64,000 nucleotides of DNA from Rhynchospora pubera (GCA_028095005.1 CM051459.1:41980257-42044256), one strand, 5' to 3'; counted from the stretch's first letter, positions 25,842 through 37,103 are shown. The notes: generated by a model from the sequence alone, not told the origin. Numbers and translations: made by a program.

Positions 25842-27602
25842 TGTTGGAGTTATGTCCTAGAAGTCAATAGTTTAATGACTTAAATATTAGTTTATGCTAT
25901 GAATGATAATTTTATCATTTGTTCCTAGGTTTATTATTGACAGATGATTCAGGTTGAGGATCTGAATTGTGGATCTCTGTGGATCATTCTTTAGAATGAC
26001 AATAATAAATCTAAACAGCCCATAATCTTGATAATTAACAAGGAACATCAATTATCATATAAGATTAGTATGCAAATTAAGTGATGATTAAGTTCTACAA
26101 ATCATAGATAAAGAGTTGCCAACTTAATTGCATATGTGTATGTTATTGGAACATAGCACAGGACTTGACCCAATGAAATAAACATATGGATTGTGTTATG
26201 TGTCATTGTTTATTTCGTTATGATTTTGGTTCTAAGTTTGAGATGATTATCTTTTTCACAAGAGGATAGGTTCTATAAATCTTGTCTACCGCTGATTCTC
26301 GTCAAGGGCTGCTATACGGACTTGATTTACGTTCTCTTGAATTGTACGGGGAAAAGCTAATCATCAAGGAAACCGTATGTCCCTCATTAATTAACTTAGT
26401 GAGTGACGATATCTGTTTGGGCCCCTTGATGGAGATAGATTGTTTGAATGTAACTTTATACAATTATCTCTAGATCAAGAAATGTATGTGCGAGAATGAC
26501 ACGTTCCAATCTTGGATTATACGATGATATCGTGTGACATAAGAATCAAAATAGGAAAATACATTTATTCTCTTATGCATGATTTAAATGCTGTAGGAGT
26601 ACACTATTTATGCGAATTGAAAATCATAACGTGTTGCTAGATATCGCTTATGATTATTGAAATTAAATAACGATTTAATTCCAGGTCCAACATAGCATAA
26701 ATCCTCAAAGGATCAAACAAATTAGAATTTTGACTAAGACAGTGCATTATTTATTTATTCGCAATAGTGCGTATTACATAAATATGATAAGTTGATTAAT
26801 TAATTATATACCGTTATAATTAATTAAGTCAAATGGATCATATGGAAATAAATTAATGTATTAGCTAATCCTAGAATAATTATTAATTAGTTAATAATTA
26901 TTTTTAGTTCAACACAATTTAATATAAATAGTTATATTAAATTTATTGGGCCAATATGTATGTATTAAATATATAGCCCAATTGAAGAGTATTTGGAGTA
27001 GCTTTTAATTAAATAAATTAGAGGCTTATTTGAGCGAGTTGAGAGGCCCATAATGAGCCCAATAGAGGCCGACCATAGTGGTAGGTGAGAGTGGCAATCT
27101 TGTAATTAGATGGTTGGTGGTAGGCAGGGATTGTGCACTATATATAGAGATATATAGATGCAAAATTGTGGCTTCTCTCTTCCCTAACCCTAGCCGCCAC
27201 CATTCTCTCCTCCCTCTTTGGTCGCCGGCCTCACCTCTTATCTCCCTTCATTAGCTCATGTGTTGAGCATATTCTCTCCACCTATTAAATTGTTAATTAA
27301 GGAAGAAGAGAGAATACCTTGGATTAGCTTTGTTCTCTTTGATTCACTAGCATTAATCAATTAGACCTTGGTTAATCTCTAGGTGGACTCGAGGCGGCCG
27401 TCAACCATGGTGGAGGCGCATGGAGAGCACGCCACCGACATCAATGCCTAGGTCGAGCCATCCAATTTCTATATTGGATGAGGTATTGACTTTCCTCCTA
27501 TTCTCTTGTGTGTTTGATTGACTTGGCACTAGATCCTTACACTTATTTGTGATTAATTAAGTGTAATTAGTTTCAAAAATTAAAATTGTGCATTTCCTAA
27601 CA
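25842..27602 (+). repeat. 3' LTR of the Angela-like Copia (1761 bp)
   Basis: Starts TGTTGGAGTTATGTCC directly after the polypurine tract and ends CATTTCCTAACA. Uninterrupted, and co-linear with the two halves of the 5' LTR. Confidence 0.9.
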
Positions 27603-28420
27603 TACCCCTCAAATTATAGCTAATTGGAAATATCCCCCTCTAATCTTCAAAATTAAAAATATCCCCCTCTAATCATCACTACCATAGATATGTACCCTTT
27701 TCATTATTTCTAATATCCTATTTTTAATTCTAAAAAATCGTTTTTAAATGTTTGGGACAAAAATGCCCTCAACAACGATTGAGATTCCGCTAATTACTGC
27801 TGTGCAAACATAGAAATGAAATATACGATATCAAGTTTCCTTCTCCTTGCAGCATTTCCCTTCTTACTCACTGTACTCCTTGAATCAATGGAGAATGCTT
27901 CTGACCTCATTAGTGTAGCAGGTGCCCTAAGAAGCAATCTCTTCTGACCTCATCTTTGATTCGAGGGGAGAGAGAGAAGGATTGGGCTAAGCGAAGCGAA
28001 AAGGGGGTTGGACGAGATGACAAATGAAAAGTCCCCCAAGTCCGTAGCGTCTACCAATTTCGCCATATCCCCCCTTCTTTCTTCTTTTTTTGTAGGGTCA
28101 CAATCACAATTGGTACTACATTAAATTAGGGTTACTTGATTAAGTTCTTAATGTATTCACATTAAGTATATCAATGCAATTGAAAAGCTTCTGTTGGAGT
28201 CCGAAGCATTCTCCAGTGATTTAAGGAAAAATAAAATTTTCCTGTTGCGATGACTAAAGTAAATTTTGGAAGGAGGAGAAGTGGAGAACAGCGTATATTT
28301 CATTTCAATATTTACATACAGTAATTAGCGGGAATCTTAATCGTCACTGAGGGCATTTTTGTCCCAAACATTTAAAAACGATTTTTCAGAATCTATATAT
28401 TATTATATATATATATATAT

Positions 28421-29885
28421 TGTTGTCCCTAATGGAGGCGGCTTAACCAAGGTTTAGCGGAAGCGATTAAGGTTTTGGACCGGTTTGGTATGAACTACCC
28501 TAACACAATTCAATTGGTACCCAATACAAGCAAGCACACAAGCAATTCAAGTATAGCAAGATAATAAAGAGAAAAAGAGAGAGAGAAATTGAACACTCGG
28601 TATGATTACGGAGTTCCGACCCGCTAGAAGAAATGCTAGCTTTAGTCGTACGTCTCCGGGAGTTTCGCAACCTCGAAATGGGCGCGCTCCGTTCAATTCC
28701 ACAACGAACGGGACTACAACTTCGAACCGAATCACCTCGTCACAAGGACACTCGAGGCGGATCGGCCTAACTCGAATGGCACAACGGCCTCAAAGGAGAA
28801 GAGCTCTCAACCTATTCCAACCTACACCTAGCGACAATGTCGGGGCGGTGGTGTTTGAGGCTACTAAATCTCTCAAGATGGTCTAGCTATGAAAAGCTCA
28901 AGTGGGAGAGTATCCCTGTGCTCAAAGGCTCAATTCTGGTCTAATTTTGCAAAGTGAAGCTCTCACTTGAGAGAGAACAAGGGGTGGATATATATAGGGC
29001 TCGAAATGAGCAGTTCCCCAGCAAAAACAGGCCACAGCGTTGTACAACGCTGATCAGCGTTATACAACGCTGGAATATGACCGTTGTAAATTCTAACGGC
29101 TCTTTAATATAGCCGTTGGTCTGTCAGAGCGTTGTGCAACGCTATTTGCCGTCGCACAACGCAGGAGTGTAAAACCAAAGGAAAGCTCCGACAATTCCGT
29201 TGGAAATTGTCAGAGCGTTGCTTGCCACTGAATGGCGTTACACCACGCTAAAGGGAGACAAAAGGAACAACTCTGACAGATTCAACAGAGCGTTGTACAA
29301 CTCTATATGCCGTCACACAACGCTAACGTTACCCAACGCTGAAAGACGTTGGCTAACGTCTCCAGAGACTTTGCATGTAAAAACAGCACAGCTAACTTGG
29401 GATTTTTGTGGCGTTGTGCAACGCTATATGGCGTTGCACGAAGGTACTCAGGAAATTCTCCAAGTTTTTTAACTGCAGCGTTGTACAACTCTATTGAGCG
29501 TTGTACAACGTTGTGAATCAGCGTTGCCTAACTCTATATAGCGTTGTGCAACGTTGATTCACAAAAGTATGAATTTAGCTGTTCTAGCGTTGTGTAACTC
29601 TATCTAGCGTTGTACGACGCTAGGTCACAGAAAACAGGATTTTGCTGGTTTATTGAGCTTTTCGCTATCTAGACCATTTCAAGGATAAACAAGGACTAAA
29701 GTATACCTTCTATCCTAGTCTAAACTAGCCTATAAGCTCTCTAATGACTTGATCTTGATCTTTCTTAAAGCTTTTATCGAAGTCCTCATAAATTGTATCT
29801 TCTTCCTATAAAACTCAAAGAAGATTGTTAAATGCCAAATGATATTGTTTTGCAATCGACAAACCTAGAGACGTTTAGTACAACA
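28421..29885 (-). repeat. LTR (1465 bp) with palindrome array
   Basis: Bounded by TGTTGT and ACAACA. Its last ~50 bp recur at the right end of the element (30725-30776) in the same orientation. Plus-strand frames inside it are not genes. Confidence 0.75.
29036..29630. repeat. Array of ~15 GCGTTGTACAACGC palindromes
   Basis: GCGTTGTACAACGC and near variants (GCGTTGTGCAACGC, GCGTTATACAACGC, GCGTTGTACAACTC) occur about 15 times in 600 bp. They come mostly in pairs separated by a CTATATG-type spacer of about 7 bp, with pairs ~70-100 bp apart. Each unit is its own reverse complement or nearly so. Confidence 0.85.
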
Positions 29886-30179
29886 ATCTCCCCCTTTTGA
29901 CGATTTGCAAAACAATATCATTAGTAAAGCGATTAAATTTTGGCATTTCACAAGCTTTACTACAATTCTCCCCCTTTTTGTAAATCGACAAAAAGTGAAA
30001 ATTGTAACAAGCTCCCCCTAAATTTATGGCTCCCCCTTAATTTTGGAGAAAAGGAATTGGAGAACCAATTTAGAGCACTACACAAGTAGTGTGACCAAAT
30101 TTAACCTCTCAAATAAAATAAGATAGAAATAAAGAGGCTCCCCCTAAAAATTTGGCTTATAAGACCGGGGGTTAACTTG

Positions 30180-30640
30180 ATATTTAGGCCACATTGGTTA
30201 CCATACCACTAGTTGTACCACTAGAGGTACAAGCTTTTGGAACCCACTTACCTTTGGACTCACCATTTGGTTTCCTAAGTTTGCATTCCAACGAGATATG
30301 ACCATTTTGACAACAATAGTTGCAATATGCATTGGTTGGCTTAGGCATGGTAGAACCCTTGACAAAATGAGAATAGTAATGGGCTCTAAGGTATTCGGCC
30401 TTCTTCTTAGGATCATTAGATGAGGCATTAAAATTCTTTTTGCGATCCTTTTGGAAATGTTGGGAAACATTCTTTTTATGCTCATTGGATTAAGCTTTGT
30501 GGTTTTGAGAAAAGTGTTGCTCTTTAAATTCATAAAACCATCCATCGGGTCCTCTAAAATAAATTTTATTGGACGCCTTTGGAATAAAAACCTTCTTTTC
30601 TTGATTTTGCAAATTCTTTTCTCCAAAATTAAGGGGGAGC
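30180..30640 (-). pseudogene. Copia gag fragment with CCHC zinc knuckle
   Basis: A minus-strand reading gives CNYCCQNGHISLEC, an exact CX2CX4HX4C knuckle. It is preceded by a basic region and by RGPDGWFYEF-like sequence, and followed by KWVPKACTSS. One in-frame stop interrupts the longest reading. No protease, integrase or RT remains in the element, so it is non-autonomous. The longest open frame here reads a different frame from the knuckle and is a shadow. Confidence 0.7.
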
Positions 30641-31179
30641 CATAAATTTAGGGGGAGCTTGTTACAATTTTCACTTTTTGTCGATTTACAAAAAGGGGGA
30701 GAATTGTAGTAAAGCTTGTGAAATGCCAAAAGATATTGTTTTGCAATCGACAAACCTAGAGACGTTTAGTACAACATATATATATATATTATTTATTATT
30801 TATTATTAATTAAATCCGTGAGTGTCCTAAACCGCTATTTTTTTCGTTCTGCGACACGGCAATCTAACCGTTCATTTTGATCTCCGTATCTCCTTTCTCT
30901 CACCTTCCTCGCCTCTTCTCTCTTCCCATCTCCATCTCCATCTTCCAGGCTTTCGATTCCAAGAGTTTCTCTACCGAAGATTTCAAAAATCTCTTGCGAA
31001 AGAGCGTGCGCATCGCCCTCAGCCTCGCCTCACCACCTCTCTTCCCTTCTCCGCTTCATTCTCTCTCCCCGCCTCTTTCCCCTCGCCCCTAGAGCGGTCT
31101 CGACACCAGGCGTCGGGCCCCACCAAGTGAGCTCCGCAAGTGGGGCCCCAAAGGACCCACCCCTCAAGACCTCCCCGTT

Positions 31180-31548
31180 CAAGAAATTGAATCAATCGAA
31201 TCAGTTTCGTCACTGGCTGAACTCGGCGCAGTGCTCCTGTCTACTGCTGACCCTATCGCCAAGTCCCACCTCTCACATCTCGCCTTCTCTAAGTGGCGTT
31301 GGCTGAAACTTCCTGTCGGGCTTGCTGTCGCTCCCGACCGACCCGCGAGACCGAAGAAGCCTGTTCTGGTATTCTCTTCAACTCCCTATTGATTATATCA
31401 GGTCATATTCACCTTAACGAGCAATTATTTGTTTTGACATAGGTAAAGGTTCAATTATTCTTATGGATTTTCCACTTTATTGATAATTGTATGAAATTGA
31501 CAGGTATCTGCAAAAGAGGTACCTGCTCCTAAGAACTCTTATATTTTC
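31180..31548 (+). pseudogene. Captured exons of a DUF455-family gene
   Basis: One clean exon reads SSLAELGAVLLSTADPIAKS, then HLSHLAFSKWRWLKLPVG and APDRPARPKKPVL (to 31368). A GT...AG intron (31369-31503) follows, then VSAKEVPAPKNS (31504-31539), after which similarity stops. This is the conserved N-terminal part of plant DUF455 (ferritin-like fold) proteins. The rest (LHNLAHIELNAIDLA region) is absent. CT-rich sequence from 30877 may be its original 5' UTR and transit region. Kept intron and abrupt end indicate genomic capture by the Helitron. No function is expected. Confidence 0.7.
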
Positions 31549-33700
31549 TAGAAAATTTTCTAAATTATTATTGTTTCTATTTTAGCCTCTTATATTTCAA
31601 GCAATTCAAGCTTTGACCCAATAGACGAATTAATCAATTTTTCAAAAAAGGAACGGCCCCTTCATCCGAAACAAATTCAAGTTCATAATTGGATGCTCTT
31701 TGGAGGATTTGGAAAAACATAAATGAGCATATTTGAAGGCAATTTACTAAACCTACACATTACTATATGAAGAATCATCCAGGACTCATTAATATGGCAA
31801 GCTTGCTATTGAAGCCCAGTGTCTGATTGGATGGATAGAAAGGTTAGAATGGATACCATCTTGATAAGTTGGCTTGGTGTAAATTTGTATCTTCCTTTTT
31901 ATTTATTGTCCACATTTACCAATCTACCTTAAATAAAATTATGAACTGCTTATATTATTGTCATTTTACTATTCAATATGTCATTTTAGTGGCTGAAATG
32001 GATGGACAGATCATCTCTGGATTAAATAATGGATTTAGTTGAGGTAGTGACACATCAAAGGTTAAACGGTGCATCGATGCTTTGAGTAGGCTGCATGAGA
32101 GAGTTCAATGTCACCTTTAAAATTGAGTTGCTTTATTTCTCTATACAATTCTCCATTTCTATTTTAGCCTCTTATATTTTTTTTTTTGAAGGTAGGGAGA
32201 CGATAGTCTCGTTTTAGCCTCTTATATTTGCAACAACAGGTCTTCTTTCCTTCAATTATAAGGTGTTGACTCCTCTTTTTTTCCTAGCAGCAGTTGGTGA
32301 GATAACGTCTAACGATGCACACTCAACTAGGCTTATCTATGATTAACCTACTGGTATGTATCAATTAATACTACATTGAAATTTTTTAATATATTTTGAT
32401 TCTTAGAGTATGTAGAATTTGGGGAAAAAAAATTGCAATTTTCATTGGGTTGGTTTACCAATTAAAATAGTGTAGAATATGCATTATTGCAATGTGAATG
32501 AACATGTGATAAAAGGTGAAGATTAGCAAAAGAATTAGATGTACTAAATATCAAACGATTTTTCCCTTTTTAATTATTATTGGTTGTTGCATATCCTTAT
32601 TTCCTTGCTTGATGATTATTAATTATTTTTTTGTATCTCTTAATTTTCTGAAGTTTGAAAGATTATTTGGAAGAGTTGATTCTGGCCATAAAGCTTTAGA
32701 TGCTCTTTGTATGAGTTGGTCATTAATTTCCTAAATGCAACAGTCCCAAATGTTGTCTCATTTTAGGAGCAATGAGGAATTTAATAATCAGTTTATCGTA
32801 TTCATAATGTTACTTCTGTTGACTAGCTTTTATTTCACATATTATTCAATCTTCCATGATACTAACAAAATTATTTTTAATGATTCACATAATTTCTTCT
32901 ATTTATACAATTTCCTACATAATTTCTCCTAAACATATTGGTAAGATTGGTAAATTTTATAAGTAAAATCTAACTGAAATAGTTTTATTAACTTTTTCTC
33001 AGGTTTTTCATTTTCCTTGCATGGAGATACGCCATTAAAAGTTTTCTTTACAATGTCATAACCAGCTCAATTTGTCATCTTGATAGGTAATTTTATTTTT
33101 ACTCTGTTTTTAGATTGTATACCTTGAAATGTTTTGTACCTACTCCATTTGACATACATAATTTTATCATGCCGGCAATTATTTGAGTTTATTAAAAAAA
33201 TATTATATGGATGCTATCATGCTCTATTTAGGTCTCTTCAATTGCATATATGTTTATTTAAAATTCAATCAGATTAGAATCCTTATAGAAAAAAAACGTC
33301 ACAACAGATTCCAGGGGCATATTTGCAACAAATCATATATTTTACTGTTTCATTGCCAAAAATAAAGATTGATTATTACTAGAGGAATGTACTGATACAT
33401 GATTTTTAATTAGCAAATTGAATGTACTGGTACAAGAAAATGTAATAAACCCTTCCTTTTTGAATCCACCAGTTTCAACAATTGCAAAGCTATTGATTAC
33501 TAACTTTTTGAATCTCAGTATAAAAAAATATAGATGTTCATTAATAACTTCTGTGCAGTCATCTATTATTGAAAAGATATCTTATATTGCATAGCGATAA
33601 TTTTAAAGAAAAATTATGGCATTTGCCTTTGCACTTATATGCCGATTGCACACAATTTACGCTTAATGACAAATTTTTGGTGGTTATTAAAATTGAAATA
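31549..33700. other. Helitron interior, unassigned
   Basis: AT-rich, with three copies of ATTTTAGCCTCTTATATT near 31580, 32160 and 32212. A few short frames (32516-32932, 33183-33365) show nothing recognisable. More captured fragments are possible but not demonstrable by eye. Confidence 0.4.
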
Positions 33701-33892
33701 CAAAAAATCCACTACGGCGCGGCAAAGTCGCGCTTTCCCACCTAGTTAAAAATATATTAGAAATGGTAAAAAGGATATATACCTATAGCAGTGATGATTA
33801 GAAGGGAATATTTCTAATTTTGAAGATTAGAGGGGGATATTTCCAATTAGCTATGATTTGAGGGGTATAGCCCTAATTTCCCCTTGAATTTA

Positions 33893-34141
33893 TATGCAAT
33901 AAATTTATTTTATTTTAATGAATCATTTAATAATTTCAAGAATGGCGCCTGAAAAAGGAATTCACAGTAGGCATGTCTCGTTGCCAAGAAATGGAAAGCA
34001 CAAAAGTTTTTAAAATTTAATCTCGTCATCTTATCATTAAAACAGATGGGTCTTCCTATTATTGGATCTCAAAGCCCGATTTCCTGGGCTTTTTGCGAAG
34101 GCCGAATGTGGCCTTCGATAATGTCTTCAAATTCCAGATGA

Positions 34142-34172
<31 letters not shown>

Positions 34173-35678
34173 TACGAACAAATTGTGTTCTTGCTCCTAG
34201 CAATTTTCATGTTTTCCATTTTAAGATTTAGATGAAATTTAGTTGTTAATTCAGGTCCAGAAAATGACGTGCATTTAAAACTTTTTTAAAATTTTTATTT
34301 GTTATTGACTCTTCAGCTAGGAAAAATTGTATATTTGTTGCGTCTCAAGTAGAAAATTGTATATTGATGAATAAAACAAAATATATGTACAATTTCCGTC
34401 TACTGTAAAAAATGTTAGTTCGAAAAAAAATGACAAAACAGTGAAGAAAAAAATTATTTTAAAAATTATTAGCAGCACTCAGTAGACAGTGTAATGTATC
34501 ATTTATTTGTAATACGTAAGGTTTGATTAAAGTAATGAGCCGAAACAACACGAGGTTTGAAAACTAATCTCTCTTCAAATATAGTATCAGCCGATATTAT
34601 TAGACTTGGACCATTTATGATAAGGATGTAATAATTCGATCACAACAATGAGCAAAAAGAGCAAGTGAAAAAGGCAAATGAAGATAGAAATGACGAATGA
34701 TGTGACGACGTTGCGTATATAAGATTCTATGTTGAATCATATGACATATCCGATATGCCCAACTTGTCTTGTGGCATAACATTCACCACGAGGGCCATTT
34801 GTCGTGGCATAAACATTCACCAAGCAACTAAAGTACCTTGTTTGCGTCGAATATTACTATGGTTCCGTGAACAAATCAAAATCATTAAACAGGAGTTTAA
34901 TCCAACTAGAACTTTGACTTGTAACATCGGTTATTAATTGAGAATGGCAAATGGATTAATGGTCGGTTGAATCATATCCATTCGGTTTAGTTTGAATATT
35001 TCAATTCTTCATATGAGCGCCCCAAAAGAATTTAGTGAAATTCTATTTTGGATTATTTTTCAAGTCCATTCGAGCTATGATCTATCACAGTCGTTCATCA
35101 TTCTCAAAAAAAAAGTCGATAATTTAAATCCATATAAAAATTTAATCTATTGCAAAAATTGCCAAATAAGTTATAGTTAATATTTTTTATTTTTATTGCA
35201 CCTTACACATTGAATATTTCATTTAAATAAGAAAAGAAGCATAACACCAACTATTTTATTAGACTTAATTAGGAGAGAGGAATAAAATCAAACGGTGGAT
35301 GTATGTGATGTGATATGGCTACGGAGTATGGAAACTTAATCCTCTTTATAAATAGATAATTTATATTCAATTACAGTACTTACAACTCAAATATATAATC
35401 TAAAATGTTTATTTTATTATTTTTCCGATAACACATCTATGCATAATTTAACATTTTTCTGACGTTGGTTTTATATAGGATCCAATAACCAGAAAATGCA
35501 TGAATTAATTAATTATGATAACTAGTTTTCAAAACTTTTTACATTCGATTTAGTATAAAATAAAATTTAATCTAAAGACATATCTCATGAAAATAAACAA
35601 TATCAATCGCTCAGATTTGATATTCGAATTATATTTTAAAATATGAACAAATAAAAATTATAACATTATTTGTCAAAA
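33893..35678. other. Intergenic
   Basis: No gene supported. Contains a (GA)n run near 34148-34172 and AT-rich sequence up to the TSD of the next element. Confidence 0.5.
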
Positions 35679-35688
35679 TATAATATAA

Positions 35689-35975
35689 CCGAAATTAATT
35701 AATATAAAAATTAATACACAAAAAATTTTAATATACAGAATTATTTATTTTTTTTTTTAATAAGAAGAAAGTTCCAACGCGTTTCAGAAGCGAGCAATCG
35801 AATTCCCCTCCGTACGCGTTTATAAAACGCGCTCCAGCCCTCCGAACGCGTTTTATAAACGCGTACGAAGGGAGATGCTGTCCACTTTCCTCTCGTTTGT
35901 CAGAGCTTCGTACGCGTTTATAAAACGCGTTGGGTGGGTTGGAGCGCGTTTATAAAACGCGTTCGAAGGTATATT
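35689..35975. repeat. Left TIR with CGCGTTTATAAAACGCG blocks
   Basis: Near-palindromic blocks occur around 35814, 35843, 35912 and 35944, with a diverged one at 35778. The right TIR is the inverse. Confidence 0.85.
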
Positions 35976-36076
35976 ATTTAATTTTTAGGAAAAAAAGTAC
36001 AAGCATGCTCTGATAAAGACTGCAAAAGACATGACAAGATTTGATTTTACAATGTCATTTTTGAACTGCTGAAATT

Positions 36077-36088
36077 ATTTATAAAAGC
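36077..36088 (+). promoter_or_regulatory. TATA box candidate for the zinc-finger gene
   Basis: TTTATAAAAGC lies about 65-75 bp before the ATG at 36153 and just inside the left TIR. Spacing suits a plant core promoter with a short 5' UTR. Pattern only. Confidence 0.5.
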
Positions 36089-36152
36089 AGTCATTGTTGA
36101 ATTAGAATGCACAAACACCCACTACCTCCTTCTTGTTAAAACCTTCAGTACA

Positions 36153-37103
36153 ATGGACAAAGGAAATAGCTCTAACTCAAATAATGATGTTCCAGACTAT
36201 CGAAGAGCAACCCGCATTGAGTATTGGCCAACTTTCTACCATTACCCTGCCAATAGAAATCAACCAGAAAACGGAGAATACGAGGCAATTTGTCGCTCTT
36301 GTTATCGCACTTTGAAATACAACATCCATGAAGACACGACTGAAGAGGGAGACGTGCTCGAGTTAAAAATACACTACCAATGGCACATTAATGGTGGGCC
36401 GGAAAGAGAACAGAAGGAGTACCAGGAGCGGCGATGGCGGGAACACGAAAAGAATCTAAACCGACAAAGGCGATATGACTGGTACAAAAAATATTACACA
36501 GAACCTCAACACATCCCCCAACAACAACCGAAACCCTACCTCTCGTCTGAACCAACTCACTGGACTGTTTACGAGAAAATATACAACTTTAATGGAGACC
36601 ACACAGTGACCTGTACAAGGTGTGCTCAAGTTTTCAATTACAAAGAAAACATATTGCGTGACCACTACCATGAGCACAAACGTCACGACGAGAATGAACA
36701 AAGAGCTCGGGACATAGAGACGCAGAGGATTATTAAAGAAAGAAATGAAGAAATGGATCGTAAACAAAAAATTAGGGAAGAAGAGGCAAGAAAAAAAAGG
36801 CTCAAAAAATCAGAGCAAAAATTGAGAGAAATGAATAAGAGGGATGAACTTCGACAAATTGCGGCAAGCCGAATGGCAGAGATAGAAAAAGAAGAAACCG
36901 AAGCGGCTTTTTGGAACGAAGCCGCTCAATTCGTTGACAACAGTGTTCCGAGTAATCAACAAGAAGATGATGCTGCTTTTTGGAACGAAGTCGCTCAGTT
37001 CGCTGACAACACTGGTGCGAGTAATCAACAACAACCGAATGATGAAGATGAGCAACCATGGTGGGATGAAATTCTACAACATGTAGATAGTCAAAATCTC
37101 TAA
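36153..37103 (+). CDS. Two-zinc-finger, coiled-coil, acidic-tail protein of the element (316 aa)
   Basis: An intact single-exon frame that I do not recognise as a known family. Visible parts: an N-terminal finger-like motif C47-X2-C50 ... H74-X3-H78; a second at C154-X2-C157 ... H171/H175/H178, preceded by a similar HWTVYEKIYNFNG stretch, so the two are probably repeats. A highly charged, likely coiled-coil region spans about 180-250. An acidic tail follows with two FWNE-AQF-DN repeats (253-262, 276-285) and a weaker third (PWWDEILQHVD). The fingers resemble BED/C2H2-type DNA-binding modules and the tail resembles an aromatic-acidic activation region; both are inferences. The start has a TATA box at suitable distance. 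An open frame this long in a decaying TE suggests recent activity or constraint. Confidence 0.75.
   Translation: MDKGNSSNSNNDVPDYRRATRIEYWPTFYHYPANRNQPENGEYEAICRSCYRTLKYNIHEDTTEEGDVLELKIHYQWHINGGPEREQKEYQERRWREHEKNLNRQRRYDWYKKYYTEPQHIPQQQPKPYLSSEPTHWTVYEKIYNFNGDHTVTCTRCAQVFNYKENILRDHYHEHKRHDENEQRARDIETQRIIKERNEEMDRKQKIREEEARKKRLKKSEQKLREMNKRDELRQIAASRMAEIEKEETEAAFWNEAAQFVDNSVPSNQQEDDAAFWNEVAQFADNTGASNQQQPNDEDEQPWWDEILQHVDSQNL

Larger units (their letters stand above)
8780..27602 (+). mobile_element. Angela-like Copia retrotransposon, degraded and nested
   Basis: The 5' LTR is 8780-12232 (interrupted by a solo LTR) and the 3' LTR is 25842-27602. Both start TGTTGGAGTTATGTCCTAGAAG and end CATTTCCTAACA or CATTTTCTAACA. 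A PBS TGGTATCAGAG follows at 12234-12244, and a polypurine tract AAGTGGGAGA sits at 25831-25840. The target was ATACC inside the MULE-MITE TIR; the right copy is one base short. Gag-pol is recognisable but full of stops. LTR length (~1.75 kb) and the start motif resemble the Angela lineage, which is inference from memory of that family. A solo LTR (17340-19079) and ~6 kb of other sequence (about 19745-25745) interrupt the body. Confidence 0.85.
28421..30776 (-). mobile_element. LTR retrotransposon derivative (Copia-type gag) in the Helitron
   Basis: It starts TGTTGTCCCTAATGG, ends GACGTTTAGTACAACA, and is flanked by TATAT on both sides (weak evidence in a TA-rich site). A 1465-bp LTR (28421-29885) is followed by a CTCCCCC tract, a polypurine tract on the minus strand. 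At the other end only ~50 bp of LTR remain (about 30725-30776). The interior holds a gag zinc-knuckle fragment, and ~150-bp segments at 29905-30058 and 30610-30760 are inverse copies of each other. Confidence 0.75.
28392..33745 (+). mobile_element. Non-autonomous Helitron carrying DUF455 exons
   Basis: The 5' end is TCTATATATTATTATA. The 3' end is the hairpin GCGCG-GCAAAGT-CGCGC followed by TTTCCCACCTAG. It lies exactly between A (28391) and T (33746). Removing it rejoins AGAA|TTAAAAATA, matching the inverse of the other MITE arm at about 27725-27740. TC...CTAG ends, a subterminal hairpin and A|T insertion without TSD are the defining Helitron traits. It has no Rep/helicase. Net length without the nested LTR element is ~3.0 kb. 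Confidence 0.85.
8761..33883. mobile_element. MULE-type MITE (~0.95 kb net) split by a Copia and a Helitron
   Basis: The left end is AGGAAAATTAGGGTATA (8761-8777) and resumes after the Copia at 27603 with CCCCTCAAATTATAGC. The right end (33746-33883) is its inverse, finishing CCCTAATTTCCCC. Flanks TTCAATTTA (8752-8760) and TTGAATTTA (33884-33892) form a 9-bp TSD with one mismatch. Deeper arms also pair (27725-27910 with about 28196-28391). Excising 8780-27602 and 28392-33745 leaves a coherent long-TIR element. No coding capacity of its own. Confidence 0.75.

Noticed and set aside
29200..29488. Open frames inside the 28421-29885 LTR
   Set aside because: They follow the palindrome array and contradict the element orientation; LTR sequence.
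28999..29640. CRISPR-like array suggested by regularly repeated palindromes
   Set aside because: Plant nuclear context, variable motifs and spacers of two lengths, all inside an LTR; not CRISPR.
32516..33365. Frames in the Helitron interior
   Set aside because: AT-rich frames dominated by F/I/L/Y/N; expected by chance.
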